Of a DNA stretch of 64,000 nucleotides, positions 26,595-35,035 are shown piece after piece. How positions within the stretch are numbered: position 1 is the first letter of the stretch; each line of letters begins with the position of its first letter. The translations under genes and the position numbers were made by a program. Origin of the DNA: JACRLW01 sp050181465 (GTDB lineage: Bacteria > Planctomycetota > UBA1135 > UBA2386); the NCBI GenBank assembly GCA_050181465.1, contig JBFXDD010000016.1:44836-108835 (forward strand). Direction: 5' to 3'. A model generated the notes under the pieces. It saw only the letters and a program-made list of their open reading frames with translations, made no database searches and was not told the DNA's origin.

Positions 26595-27542
26595 TCAGGA
26601 CTGCACGATGATGATCCGGAGGGCGTTCGTGGAGACCACACCGAGTGGATTCGGTGTGCCGCCGATCACGAAGCTCTGCATGAATAGAGTCTGCCCCACC
26701 AACGCGGAGTCGTTCGGAATTCCGATGACGTTGGTCGCTGTTCCGTTCCCGTTGATCGTGCAAGGCCGGTGAGCGAAGACATTGTGATAGAGGAAGCAAC
26801 CTGTCATGCCGCTGGACGAGAGATTCAGCGGCAGAGGCGTCGATCCGAGGAATCGGTCCGAGTTGCCGATCGACTGGAGCGGCACGGTACCGGGTTGCAC
26901 CCCGCCGATCGTAGTCGAGAAGTTCCGTCCGATGACGGGAGCGCTTCCAACCGAGGCCGCAAGGCTCGACACCGGAGAGCCGCACCCGGTACCGAACGCA
27001 GTGACGGCAGGTTCACCGACAACGCTGACATGGAGCCTGCCCTGCCCGAGAATCGCGCCGAAATTCGAAGCAGGTACGAATCCTGCAAGCGAGTTGACTC
27101 GAAAGTCCAGGCCGACGGTCGCATCCGGATGCGCATTGACGGATGGGGATGTGCTCCCCGGCCATGCCGCGAATCCGGTGTCGATATTGATAATGAAGAA
27201 GTAGGTGCCCGGTGACAGCGATAAGCCGCTGAGGCTGAAAGGGGACGATGACGAATAGGCCTGGGCTTGCACGACATGTGAGATCGTGGTTCCCGGGCCG
27301 AGTTGAGTTCGGACGAGCCACATCCCGCCGGATGCACTGAGCCCGAGCACCGGAGCGCTCACCGTGACGTTCGTGAACGCGCTGGAGATCACAAATGACG
27401 TGGCGACTGCTTGCCCGGCGTTGCAGGTCTGCCCGGTATCCCCTGCGCCATCGACATTCAGGATGTTGACCGACTGTGAGACGGCCGATGCCGTCGGGAT
27501 CAAGAAGGCGGCTAGTAGTCCTAGCCAAGCGGCTGTGCGCAT
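26595..27542 (-). CDS. Secreted protein with a planctomycete-type C-terminal module
   Basis: A 315-residue protein with a signal peptide (MRTAAWLGLLAAFLIPTASA). The first part (~25-165) is a beta-sandwich-like region containing SLSPGTYFFIINIDTGF. The last ~140 residues begin FGTGCGSPVSSLAAS and resemble the Cys-containing end modules common on secreted planctomycete proteins, with a CFLYHN segment. The start at 27542 was chosen for the signal peptide and a GAGG about nine bases upstream. The gene converges with the large secreted protein gene at 24080. Confidence 0.65.
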   Translation of the reverse strand: MRTAAWLGLLAAFLIPTASAVSQSVNILNVDGAGDTGQTCNAGQAVATSFVISSAFTNVTVSAPVLGLSASGGMWLVRTQLGPGTTISHVVQAQAYSSSSPFSLSGLSLSPGTYFFIINIDTGFAAWPGSTSPSVNAHPDATVGLDFRVNSLAGFVPASNFGAILGQGRLHVSVVGEPAVTAFGTGCGSPVSSLAASVGSAPVIGRNFSTTIGGVQPGTVPLQSIGNSDRFLGSTPLPLNLSSSGMTGCFLYHNVFAHRPCTINGNGTATNVIGIPNDSALVGQTLFMQSFVIGGTPNPLGVVSTNALRIIIVQS

Positions 27543-27857
27543 GATGTGTTGCCTCTGGTGGGAGAGAGAGAAGGCGGAACGAGATCGCCGAGAGTGCCCC
27601 GGAACCGTCAAGGTAGCATCTTCGCCCGGGCCGGTGGAGACGATGCTTCGATTCCGTCGTCGATCGACAGATCGCCGGTCCTTCTTCGCCCATGGCAAGG
27701 AGACGTCGAGCTTCAGCTTCTCGCGAGTCTCTCGCAGGCCGGTCCCGCGAACGCCTCGAAATCGCGAAGCGCCAGTCACCGCACTCGAAGACATGTCAAC
27801 TTCGAGTGACTCGGCTACCATTCTTCGGTCGATCGCAATTCGAGAGCCGAAGCCCTC
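27543..27857. promoter_or_regulatory. Divergent intergenic region
   Basis: About 315 bases between the divergent secreted-protein gene (minus) and the small ABM-like gene (plus). It should hold both promoters. No distinct promoter box, operator repeat or small gene is recognisable. Confidence 0.35.
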
Positions 27858-28193
27858 ATGAGCAATTCACAGATCACCGTTCACTGCGACTTTGAAGTCC
27901 ACGCCGGAAAGTCCGAACAGGCCAAGTCGATCCGACAGAGGATCCTCGACCTGACTGCGAGTGTCGGCAACCTCACCTGCGGCCTCGATCACTGCGAAGC
28001 CAGTTCAAGGATGTCACTGACGGTCCATGCCCAACACGAAGAGGCAATCCGCCAGATGCTGCTGCGGATCGGACCTAGCTTGGAGCATCTCGCTGCCCAC
28101 ACTTCGATCTCCCGGCTGGCGTGCGATGGAGTGATCTCCGAAGCGCTGCGAAAGGCCCTGGCCGGCTTCGGCGCCGTGTTCACCACGTCCTGA
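27858..28193 (+). CDS. Small protein, possible ABM-like (dimeric alpha/beta barrel) domain
   Basis: A 111-residue protein. The start ITVHCDFEVHAGKSEQAKSI and a central alternation of strands and helices look like antibiotic-biosynthesis-monooxygenase-type dimeric barrels. Such small proteins may be cofactor-free oxygenases or just binding folds. Catalytic residues cannot be assigned. It is the first of three plus-strand genes that run toward the P47-like genes. The family call is weak; it could equally be an unrelated ferredoxin-like fold. Confidence 0.4.
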   Translation: MSNSQITVHCDFEVHAGKSEQAKSIRQRILDLTASVGNLTCGLDHCEASSRMSLTVHAQHEEAIRQMLLRIGPSLEHLAAHTSISRLACDGVISEALRKALAGFGAVFTTS

Positions 28194-28244
28194 GTCTCGG
28201 ATCTTCACTGCGCCATCCGCCATTCCCTTTGCGGATTCAGCCTC

Positions 28245-29096
28245 ATGGATCTCTCTCCCGCGACAGGGCATTCGCGCGCGGAGGTGGCCGTCGTCAGCCT
28301 CAACGTGGCTCCGGACAGTCACCCGACCTTGAAGTATGCCCGCCTCGGTCCGATGGCGATGGCAAGCCACCGCCGGTTCTGCTCCAGGCATGGTTACGCG
28401 TTCTACGATGCAGGTCCTCCTGCGACCGATCGCCATCCGTGTTGGGGAAAGATCCCTGCGATCCTGAAGGTTCTCGAGCGGCACAGGTGGGTTCTGTGGG
28501 CTGACAGCGACGCGATCGCCGCCGAGGACGCACCGAACCTCGAGTCACTCTGTGATCCAGACTGCGACATCGTCACTCAATGCCCCAGGCGCTTCGTCAG
28601 CGACCTCAACCCAGCGGGGAATGTGAGGTTCAACACCGCCCCTGTGAACACCGGGGTGTTTCTCACTCAGGCAACCCCGAACTCCATCGACTTGCTCCGA
28701 CGGACATTCGCCGAAACGCAGTTCGTCACGAAGGGTGCGATCTGGAACGGGATCGGCGATCAGGAGGCCATGGCTGCCGTGCTCCTTGGTGAACAGGGAT
28801 CGCGATACAGAGTTCGCCAGGTCGATCTCCTCCAACGCCACCCCGGAGCGCATTGCGCCGGCAATCGATTCCTGCACTTCTACGGCGACCGCGCCCGCCA
28901 TCACGTCTCGTCATCGATCGTCGAGAGCGTGCTCGCGAGATGGGAGGCAGCGATTGCCCTGGGCCTACCCTTGCCGGCGGATCGCGGTCTGTTTCACTGG
29001 TGCTGTATCCAGAACAAGAGTGCAGAGGCAGCCTTCCACCGAGGCGACCCCGAGCGATTCCTCTACGATCCAGGATTCATCGAAACCGCAACCTGA
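28245..29096 (+). CDS. GT34-like glycosyltransferase (GMA12/MNN10 type)
   Basis: A 283-residue protein. The segment HRRFCSRHGYAFYDAG, then CWGKIPAILKVLERHRWVLW, leads into the metal-binding DxD motif Asp87-Ser-Asp89 in WADSDAI. This layout is that of GMA12/MNN10-type galactosyl- and mannosyltransferases. A later NTGVFLTQ and the WNGIGDQEA segment also fit. There is no signal peptide or membrane segment, so it probably acts in the cytoplasm on a soluble acceptor. Donor and acceptor are unknown. It lies 51 bases after the ABM-like gene. Confidence 0.7.
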   Translation: MDLSPATGHSRAEVAVVSLNVAPDSHPTLKYARLGPMAMASHRRFCSRHGYAFYDAGPPATDRHPCWGKIPAILKVLERHRWVLWADSDAIAAEDAPNLESLCDPDCDIVTQCPRRFVSDLNPAGNVRFNTAPVNTGVFLTQATPNSIDLLRRTFAETQFVTKGAIWNGIGDQEAMAAVLLGEQGSRYRVRQVDLLQRHPGAHCAGNRFLHFYGDRARHHVSSSIVESVLARWEAAIALGLPLPADRGLFHWCCIQNKSAEAAFHRGDPERFLYDPGFIETAT

Positions 29097-29235
29097 TGGC
29101 TTGCTCGCGGACGTCGATCGAGGGAACCCGCGTCGGCGCCAGATCGCGACGAGCGAGAGGTTCTTCCCCACACACGATCATGACAAGCAAGGTCGTGGGC
29201 ACATCAACCGGTGCCTGCCGAGACACACGCTAACG

Positions 29236-30144
29236 ATGGTCGGCGCACTGCAGTCTTCGCATGCTTTGCGTCTCGTCAGCCACTCGAGCACGCCCGACCG
29301 AGAGAGCGCGATCGTGTTCGTGCACGGCTTGGACGGCGACTGCTTTGCACACTGGGGAGCAAAGGACTCACCTGGGGCATTCATTGCGCGCACGGCATCC
29401 GCGCTCCCGAGTGCCACGATCGCATCGCTGGATTACCCCAGCAGCCTTCGCTCCATCGCTTCCGGCCCGCACACGAACCTGCATGCACTCGCCGGTGCTT
29501 GGGCCACTCTGCTCCAAGCCGAGGTCCTTGCGAAGTTCCGGCGGTTGGCGATCGTCTCTCATTGCTTCGGCGGCCTGCTCACGACGACCAGCCTACGCTT
29601 GCTGTTCGGATCCGAGCTCGGAACCAGCCACCACACTCGGCGCATTCGACTGTTTCAATTGGACACCCCCTACTCCTGGCCGAGCCATGGCCCCAGTTCC
29701 TGGCTCGCCGGACTCCTTCGGGTACTTGGAATCGAACGCGAGGATCTCGACAGAAACGTGCAGTTCTGGCGCAGGCATCTACTCAACGAGGATCCGACGC
29801 GTGAGCTGGATCCGACGCGCTCGACAGTGACGAGGGGAGGCCGCTCAACGGCGGCCGCTCTCTCGTGTGATTCAGCGTGCACGCCCGAACCAGGGACCGA
29901 TCGGTCTGCATCAGCGAAACTTGTCTCTTCCGCAGCGCACCGGCCGGGACGCCCGCGAATCGATGCCTACTCCATCACGACCCAGGAGATCTCCTGGATC
30001 TCGGCGATGCAACCGGACGCCGAACTCCCCACGCATCGCATCCGAGCCGTGCCGCTGCGACACTCGGAACTGCTCGGTGTGCCGGGCTTCGGGCGCCATC
30101 CGACCTACGACTTCGTGATCGAGAGGCTTCGCAGGTGGTCGTGA
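29236..30144 (+). CDS. Alpha/beta-hydrolase-like protein with a Cys at the nucleophile position
   Basis: A protein of about 302 residues. IVFVHGLDGD (27-36) is the oxyanion-loop region of lipase/esterase-type alpha/beta hydrolases. The nucleophile elbow, usually GxSxG, reads SHCFGG with Cys110 in the Ser place. A late RHSELL supplies a candidate catalytic His. Residues ~195-245 are poorly hydrolase-like and could hold compensating frameshifts. The ATG at 29236 was taken as the first start after the upstream gene. The stop lies 16 bases from the convergent P47-like gene. Confidence 0.5.
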   Translation: MVGALQSSHALRLVSHSSTPDRESAIVFVHGLDGDCFAHWGAKDSPGAFIARTASALPSATIASLDYPSSLRSIASGPHTNLHALAGAWATLLQAEVLAKFRRLAIVSHCFGGLLTTTSLRLLFGSELGTSHHTRRIRLFQLDTPYSWPSHGPSSWLAGLLRVLGIEREDLDRNVQFWRRHLLNEDPTRELDPTRSTVTRGGRSTAAALSCDSACTPEPGTDRSASAKLVSSAAHRPGRPRIDAYSITTQEISWISAMQPDAELPTHRIRAVPLRHSELLGVPGFGRHPTYDFVIERLRRWS

Positions 30145-30160
30145 GAGGCGGCAGCTCGCT

Positions 30161-31672
30161 TCAGGAGAAGCCGGGGTCTCCGCCCAACTGAAGCGACTCG
30201 TTCAGGCCAGCCCAGGTAAGTCGGAAGTCACTCCCGCCCGGCCAGCGAATCGGATCGGTGGAGTTCAAGACCAAGAGAGCGATCGATGGTGAGTCATTGC
30301 TGACCTGGTTGCCGACTGCATTCGCGATCACGGTCGGCAGCGCTTCCAGGAGGCCCACCAACAGCGAGACGATGATGAGTGCGATGATCAGGAATCCGCC
30401 GTCGGTGACGATCGTCAAGACGATGGCGATGATCGCCGCGGCGATCTCCAGCAAGATCTTGGCAGCCTCGCCGCTGGCGGTCGTCTTGGTCACGTGATCT
30501 TTGATCGCTGGACGAGTCTCTTCGTAGATCAGAGTCTGTGTGCCATCAGGCTTGTCCGCGACTTTCAACCGCTGAAAGCTGGTCACCGTCACTTCGGAAT
30601 AAGTCCCGAGCGCAATGTCGGTGCGAGTCACTGAGGAGACAACGATCTCCTCTCCTTCGACGGAGATTCGCAAAGACTGAATGACCGGCCGGTAAGTGAT
30701 ACCCATGTGTTCGACCGGCTTCATGCTCACTTTCGCCAAGTTGACCACCGCATCCTTCTTGGCAGTCATGCCGAAGTCCGCCGCGGAGGAACCGGGAAAC
30801 GCCTTCGGCAACGCCGGTAGGACCATCTCCTCGAGAAACCGCTGAGGCGAAATGAGGAATCCTGCGCGGGCACCCGCGGGGATGGCATTCGGAGACAACT
30901 GAGCGGCGATGTTGTCATCGGTCCGGCCCTGGGTCATGCAGAGCACGCCCAGGATACTCGAGTCGTCGGTCGGGCCGCTGCTGAAGGCATAACCCGTATG
31001 GGTCGGAGCCAGCCAGGCGAACTGCTTCTTGTCGACGATCCGATTCAGCGTCACCGTGTTGAAGACATGCGTGAACGTGTCGAGATTCTGATTCAGCCAG
31101 GCACTCAACAACCCGGAGATGAGTGCCTTCGGCAGAAGGCCCGGATCCGACGGCATCTTCAGGTCGACAACGCTGACAACCGGATCCGTCTGGCTCCCGC
31201 CGTCGACGCGAATCACGAGCTGGTGATCCGACGGCGATGCCTGGACTCCCTTGGGCTGTGGCGGGATGTGGCGCAATTGCACCTCGATGCTCGCCACAGC
31301 TCCAGACAGCGACGTGTCCTTTCCTTGGAACGTCATCCGCCCGGAAGTGATCGGGATCATGAAGTGAACCAGAACCCCATCACCACCGCGGCAGAGCTGC
31401 CACGGCCCAAAGGTCCCGCTGGCGCTACAACTGCCGTCGGGTGCGACCTGGCTGAATCCGGCCGGCGAGCACTTCGCCTTGACGATTGCCGAGTTGACGT
31501 CGGGCATTCGAATCGCGAACGCGGTATCCCAGCCATAGGTTGACGCCTTCACATCCGAAGCCGCACCGGGAAGCGCCGGAAGCGCCTCGGGCAGCTGCAG
31601 CAGGTGTGGAAAGCGAACTTCGATGTGGTCAGGCGCTTGGTCGAGCACGCACCCGGCGGTGGGGGTCTCCAT
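30161..31672 (-). CDS. P47-like TULIP-family protein (third gene of the trio)
   Basis: A 503-residue protein of the clostridial P47/OrfX family, which has a TULIP lipid-binding fold and is known from botulinum neurotoxin clusters. The family start TYGWDTAFAI is at 45-54, then FGPWQLCRGGDG (88-99) and IPITSG, and the end AGLNESLQLGG. Two extra parts are seen: a ~44-residue N-terminal extension with VRFPHLLQ, and a very hydrophobic stretch at about 405-450 that could span a membrane. There is no signal peptide. It lies 5 bases after the second P47-like gene. The function here is unknown. Confidence 0.8.
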   Translation of the reverse strand: METPTAGCVLDQAPDHIEVRFPHLLQLPEALPALPGAASDVKASTYGWDTAFAIRMPDVNSAIVKAKCSPAGFSQVAPDGSCSASGTFGPWQLCRGGDGVLVHFMIPITSGRMTFQGKDTSLSGAVASIEVQLRHIPPQPKGVQASPSDHQLVIRVDGGSQTDPVVSVVDLKMPSDPGLLPKALISGLLSAWLNQNLDTFTHVFNTVTLNRIVDKKQFAWLAPTHTGYAFSSGPTDDSSILGVLCMTQGRTDDNIAAQLSPNAIPAGARAGFLISPQRFLEEMVLPALPKAFPGSSAADFGMTAKKDAVVNLAKVSMKPVEHMGITYRPVIQSLRISVEGEEIVVSSVTRTDIALGTYSEVTVTSFQRLKVADKPDGTQTLIYEETRPAIKDHVTKTTASGEAAKILLEIAAAIIAIVLTIVTDGGFLIIALIIVSLLVGLLEALPTVIANAVGNQVSNDSPSIALLVLNSTDPIRWPGGSDFRLTWAGLNESLQLGGDPGFS

Positions 31673-31677
31673 GGCAA

Positions 31678-33192
31678 TCAGTTGGTGAACCGCGGGTCAC
31701 CGCCGAACTGAAGCGACTCGTTCAGTCCCGCTGAGGTGATGAGGAAGTCACCCGAATCCGGCCACGTGATCGGATCCGTTGCGCTCGCGACCATCAGAGT
31801 CACGGGAGGGATCTTGTCTTTGTCACCCTCGGCCACGGCCTGAATGATGGCTGCAATGTTCGCGATCAACTCGCCGACGAGCAGCGTGATGACGATCGCT
31901 ACCACGCGCAGCACGACCTTCTCGATGGCCTTCTTGGCCCAAGCACCCACTCCCAGGGTGATGAGTGCCGCGGCCACCGATGCCGCCACCTCCGTCCAGG
32001 TCACCCACGAAGCGACTTCGACGTTGTGATCGACCACTGGAGGCGAAGCCTCTACGTAGTTCAGGATCTGCTCACCCTTCGAGTTCACAGCCAGCTCGAT
32101 CGAGGAGTAGCATGTGTAGGTCATCACGATCGTGATCCCGGGCGAGAAGTCGACAACGACCTTCTTGAGGTCGACGACGATCTCGTTGGCTTCCAACTTG
32201 ATCACGGCTGCACCGGGTTGGATCGAGGGTCGATACGTCTTCCCACTCAACTCGACTTCTTCCATGTAGACCGTGTTCTTGTTACGGATCATGGTTCCGT
32301 CGTTGGCCACCTCGAAGTCCGCAGTCGTCGCCCCGTCGAACAGCGTGTGAATGCCGGGCAGGAGAAGCTCCTCGAGGAATCGCTCTTGGGCGATCAGGAA
32401 GCCCGATTTCTGATTCGGGGGGATCGCGTTGGGTGAGATCTGCATCGTGTTGGGCTTGGTTCGGTTGCTGGTCATCGACAGCAAGCCGAAGACCGAGTCC
32501 GCCGCGGCCCCTTGCGCAGATACTGCCCACCCGAACGCGGTGGGCTTCATCCACTGGAACTGAGCCTTGTCTGCCTTCTCGTTGAGGTTGATCGTCGAGA
32601 AGGTGTGCGTGAACGCGCTCAGGTTGGAGTTGAACCACTGCTGCAACAGTGCCTGCGTCACAGCCTTGGCCAAGAAGTCCGTCACATGAGGCAGCGTCAG
32701 GTTGGTCACGCTGACGGTCTGACTCGTGGAGGGCACTACCTGATGCGGCGTACCGTTGGCACCCGGCGTCTGAGGCAGATCCATCAACTGGATCTCGATC
32801 GTTGCAACCCCACCAGACAGGTCATTCGTCTTGCCTGGTGAGATCACGGATCCTGATTGGATCGGCACCGTCATGTGGAGCAGGGTTCCGTCTCCACCGC
32901 TGAGTTGCCAGGCCCCGAACTGTCCGGTGATCGAAGAGCCGCTGCCGGCATCCGAAGCGCTGAAGCTACTCGGGGTCGCTCCGGGCTTCGCGAGCGATCG
33001 GTTGGCATCGGCGAAGCGGATGGCGAAGACGGTGTCCCAGTCGTAGGTGTCCGCCTTCTGGTCCGCGGCAGCCGCACCACCGAGGAGCATGCGCTCGGGA
33101 GCGATTTTTCGCGCCGGGCGCTGCACGAGGTGCGGCAAGCGGACGTGGTAGTAGCCGTCACGCGTTTCTGTGGACTCGCAAGTGTTGTTCAC
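31678..33192 (-). CDS. P47-like TULIP-family protein (second gene of the trio)
   Basis: A 504-residue paralogue of the adjacent gene. It has the family start TYDWDTVFAI (49-58), FGAWQLSGGDGT, VPIQSG and the end AGLNESLQFGGDP. The N-terminal extension again holds a related motif, VRLPHLVQ (17-24). Residues ~400-453 are hydrophobic and include VVAIVITLLVGELIANIAAI, a candidate membrane helix. No signal peptide is seen. It is 129 bases downstream of the first P47-like gene and 5 upstream of the third, so the three are probably one operon. In clostridia, several paralogues of this family also lie together. Confidence 0.82.
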   Translation of the reverse strand: MNNTCESTETRDGYYHVRLPHLVQRPARKIAPERMLLGGAAAADQKADTYDWDTVFAIRFADANRSLAKPGATPSSFSASDAGSGSSITGQFGAWQLSGGDGTLLHMTVPIQSGSVISPGKTNDLSGGVATIEIQLMDLPQTPGANGTPHQVVPSTSQTVSVTNLTLPHVTDFLAKAVTQALLQQWFNSNLSAFTHTFSTINLNEKADKAQFQWMKPTAFGWAVSAQGAAADSVFGLLSMTSNRTKPNTMQISPNAIPPNQKSGFLIAQERFLEELLLPGIHTLFDGATTADFEVANDGTMIRNKNTVYMEEVELSGKTYRPSIQPGAAVIKLEANEIVVDLKKVVVDFSPGITIVMTYTCYSSIELAVNSKGEQILNYVEASPPVVDHNVEVASWVTWTEVAASVAAALITLGVGAWAKKAIEKVVLRVVAIVITLLVGELIANIAAIIQAVAEGDKDKIPPVTLMVASATDPITWPDSGDFLITSAGLNESLQFGGDPRFTN

Positions 33193-33320
33193 GGTCGTTT
33201 CCTGGCCAGGTGTTTCCCCGGGTGGGGATTTGGATGTGATGGGGACGGAACAGAAAAGAGCAAGCTAAGAATCGAGTCTGCTACGCCGATCGACTCTGAT
33301 CGAAGTGACTTCGACACGTC

Positions 33321-34586
33321 TCAGGCGAGGCTACCCCACAAGCGGAGTGAGTCGTTGAGCTCTCCGCCGGCCGGTGTAAATGCCTTCGTGCCGGCCCACT
33401 TCACACTCTGGGGACCGGCCTTGGTGAAGGACATGTTACTGACCGCAGCACCCAGACCATCGGCGATGCCATCGGCGACCAGCGGCACAACGATCGCCAT
33501 GATCAGATCGGGAATGCCGCCCATGAGGTAGTCGTACCACGGTATGTGCGATTCGTACGACATGTTCGGGTGCGTGTCTCTGGCGAGGGAAAGCTCGGCT
33601 TTGCTCCCATCGAACGAAGCGAGCGCATTGCATGTGACACCGAAGGTCATGCTCATGCCCATGTAGAGATCGCAATCGCCGAATGCTGCGGAACACACCG
33701 AGCTGCCTGCCACTGTGATCGCGAGGGCATTGATGATGGGGTAGTAAGTAATGGCTCCGGACTTCACTCCCCCGACGGCGATATGAGACGAGCACTCGAT
33801 GCGATTGCGCACCGCATCGAAAGAGAACGAAGCTGCCTTGGTTCCCGGGTATACCTGCGGAAGCACGGGCTGAATGACATGCTCGAGGAAGAGTCTGCTC
33901 GAGATGGCGAAGAAGGCGTGCCCCGCTCCCGCCACGAGCTCGGGGTCGATCTGCCGGGACAAGGCATCCGTGGAGCGCGAGTCGGTGACCGCGAGCACGA
34001 CCAGGTATCCCACCTGATTGCCGGTCTGAAAGTACGTGTAGGCACAGGAGACAGGTGCCAGCCATCCGTCACCTGGCCCGGGAGGAGCCAGACTGATGTT
34101 TGCGAAGGCGAACGAGATGGAGTCGGCATGGTCGACCAGGCACTGCGCCACTGCGACGCCCAACACCGCCGACTGAAGAAACGACAACGACTTGTGAGGA
34201 TCCGTGACACTCAGCGGTGTGACGACTCCCGGGCCCGTAGCCGCACCAGCCTTTCCGACCTTCTCGAAGTGAAATCGAAGGTCTTGTTGCTGCGGTAACT
34301 TGGTCGGAAGGAACTGCAGGTTCACTTCGAGTAGGACAGACGTTCCCGCGAGATCGCCCGCCGCCACGCCCCCGCCCGAGACCGTACCCGACAAGATGTT
34401 GGTCACGAGATGGAGCAACTGACCTGAGCCGCCAGGCACGATGCTCCACGCCCCAAAGGCCCCTGTGACCGTGAGGCCTTGCTCAGTCAGCGAGAACGTA
34501 GAGACCGTGTTCTTCGGGTCGGCCAACACCGCGTTGACTTGATCGATCGTCGTCGCGTAGGCAGTATCCCAACCATTGAGTTTCAT
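33321..34586 (-). CDS. P47-like TULIP-family protein (first gene of the trio)
   Basis: A 421-residue protein that lacks the N-terminal extension and starts directly with the family block (LNGWDTAYATTI, residues 3-14), as in clostridial P47, whose length (~415) it matches. It also has FGAWSIVPGGSG and an end ELNDSLRLWGS. A shorter hydrophobic stretch (GIPDLIMAIVVPLVADGI) lies at about 363-380. The ATG is preceded by GGAGGA nine bases upstream, a strong ribosome-binding site that fixes the start. As the promoter-proximal gene of the trio, it probably sets operon expression. Confidence 0.82.
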   Translation of the reverse strand: MKLNGWDTAYATTIDQVNAVLADPKNTVSTFSLTEQGLTVTGAFGAWSIVPGGSGQLLHLVTNILSGTVSGGGVAAGDLAGTSVLLEVNLQFLPTKLPQQQDLRFHFEKVGKAGAATGPGVVTPLSVTDPHKSLSFLQSAVLGVAVAQCLVDHADSISFAFANISLAPPGPGDGWLAPVSCAYTYFQTGNQVGYLVVLAVTDSRSTDALSRQIDPELVAGAGHAFFAISSRLFLEHVIQPVLPQVYPGTKAASFSFDAVRNRIECSSHIAVGGVKSGAITYYPIINALAITVAGSSVCSAAFGDCDLYMGMSMTFGVTCNALASFDGSKAELSLARDTHPNMSYESHIPWYDYLMGGIPDLIMAIVVPLVADGIADGLGAAVSNMSFTKAGPQSVKWAGTKAFTPAGGELNDSLRLWGSLA

Positions 34587-34686
34587 CGCTTCGTTCCTCC
34601 GGAGTCAGCTTCGCCATGGCCTTGGAATGGCCCCAGGGTGTCACCTCTGGAGGGGCTTTCAACCTCGAACGTCGGACTCCCCTCAA

Positions 34687-34707
34687 AAAAAAAAGCCGCG
34701 CGGGCAA
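34687..34707 (-). promoter_or_regulatory. Ten-base A/T tract beside a GC palindrome upstream of the P47 trio
   Basis: On the minus strand a short GC stretch (gcccgcgcggc) is followed by ten T residues, about 100 bases before the P47 start. Such a run is unusual in this GC-rich DNA. It could be a weak intrinsic terminator for a transcript reading in from the right, or an AT-rich promoter element. The stem is only three or so pairs. Confidence 0.3.
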
Positions 34708-34835
34708 GGAGGACACGGCGACTCGGTCCGGAGGGCCGAGGAGCACAGGACTCGAGACGACAATCGCTTCCCACACTCTCGGAACTTGATGGACCGTCCG
34801 CTCTCCTGAACCGGTGAGCTCGGTGCGTGCGGGAA

Positions 34836-35018
34836 CTAGTCCGGGCGATTCGTGAGTGCCTGCTGCGATCGCCGTAGGTCGCGCCCGGCCGCGTCGCTAC
34901 GTCAACGCCTCCCTGGCAGCGCAGCTACGGTTGAACTTCGGTCGTAGCCCACGCAGCTCCTTGCCGGACATCGACCTGCGGCGATCTCGCGGCGACGCCC
35001 ACGAATAGTCCGGGATAG
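34836..35018. repeat. Miniature inverted-repeat element (183 bp copy)
   Basis: The ends ctagtccgggcgattcgtga and (reverse) ctatcccggactattcgtgg are imperfect inverted repeats. The interior shares long blocks with the copy at 44289-44472, for example ctccttgccggacatcgacc and tccctggcagcg, but has many substitutions, so it is older or diverged. It lies directly beside a duplicated gene end (35036-35540), whose reading frame runs into it. Confidence 0.75.
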
Positions 35019-35035
35019 GAGATGTTGCGACTTGC

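Noticed and set aside
24647..26641. A 664-codon open frame on the minus strand
   Set aside because: It mirrors the secreted protein gene at 24080, lacks any family motif, and is rich in Arg/Val/Asp as expected from the antisense of GC-rich coding DNA.
30161..34586. A complete botulinum-type toxin cluster
   Set aside because: Only P47-like genes are present; no HExxH protease, NTNH-like protein or OrfX1-like small gene is visible within the window.
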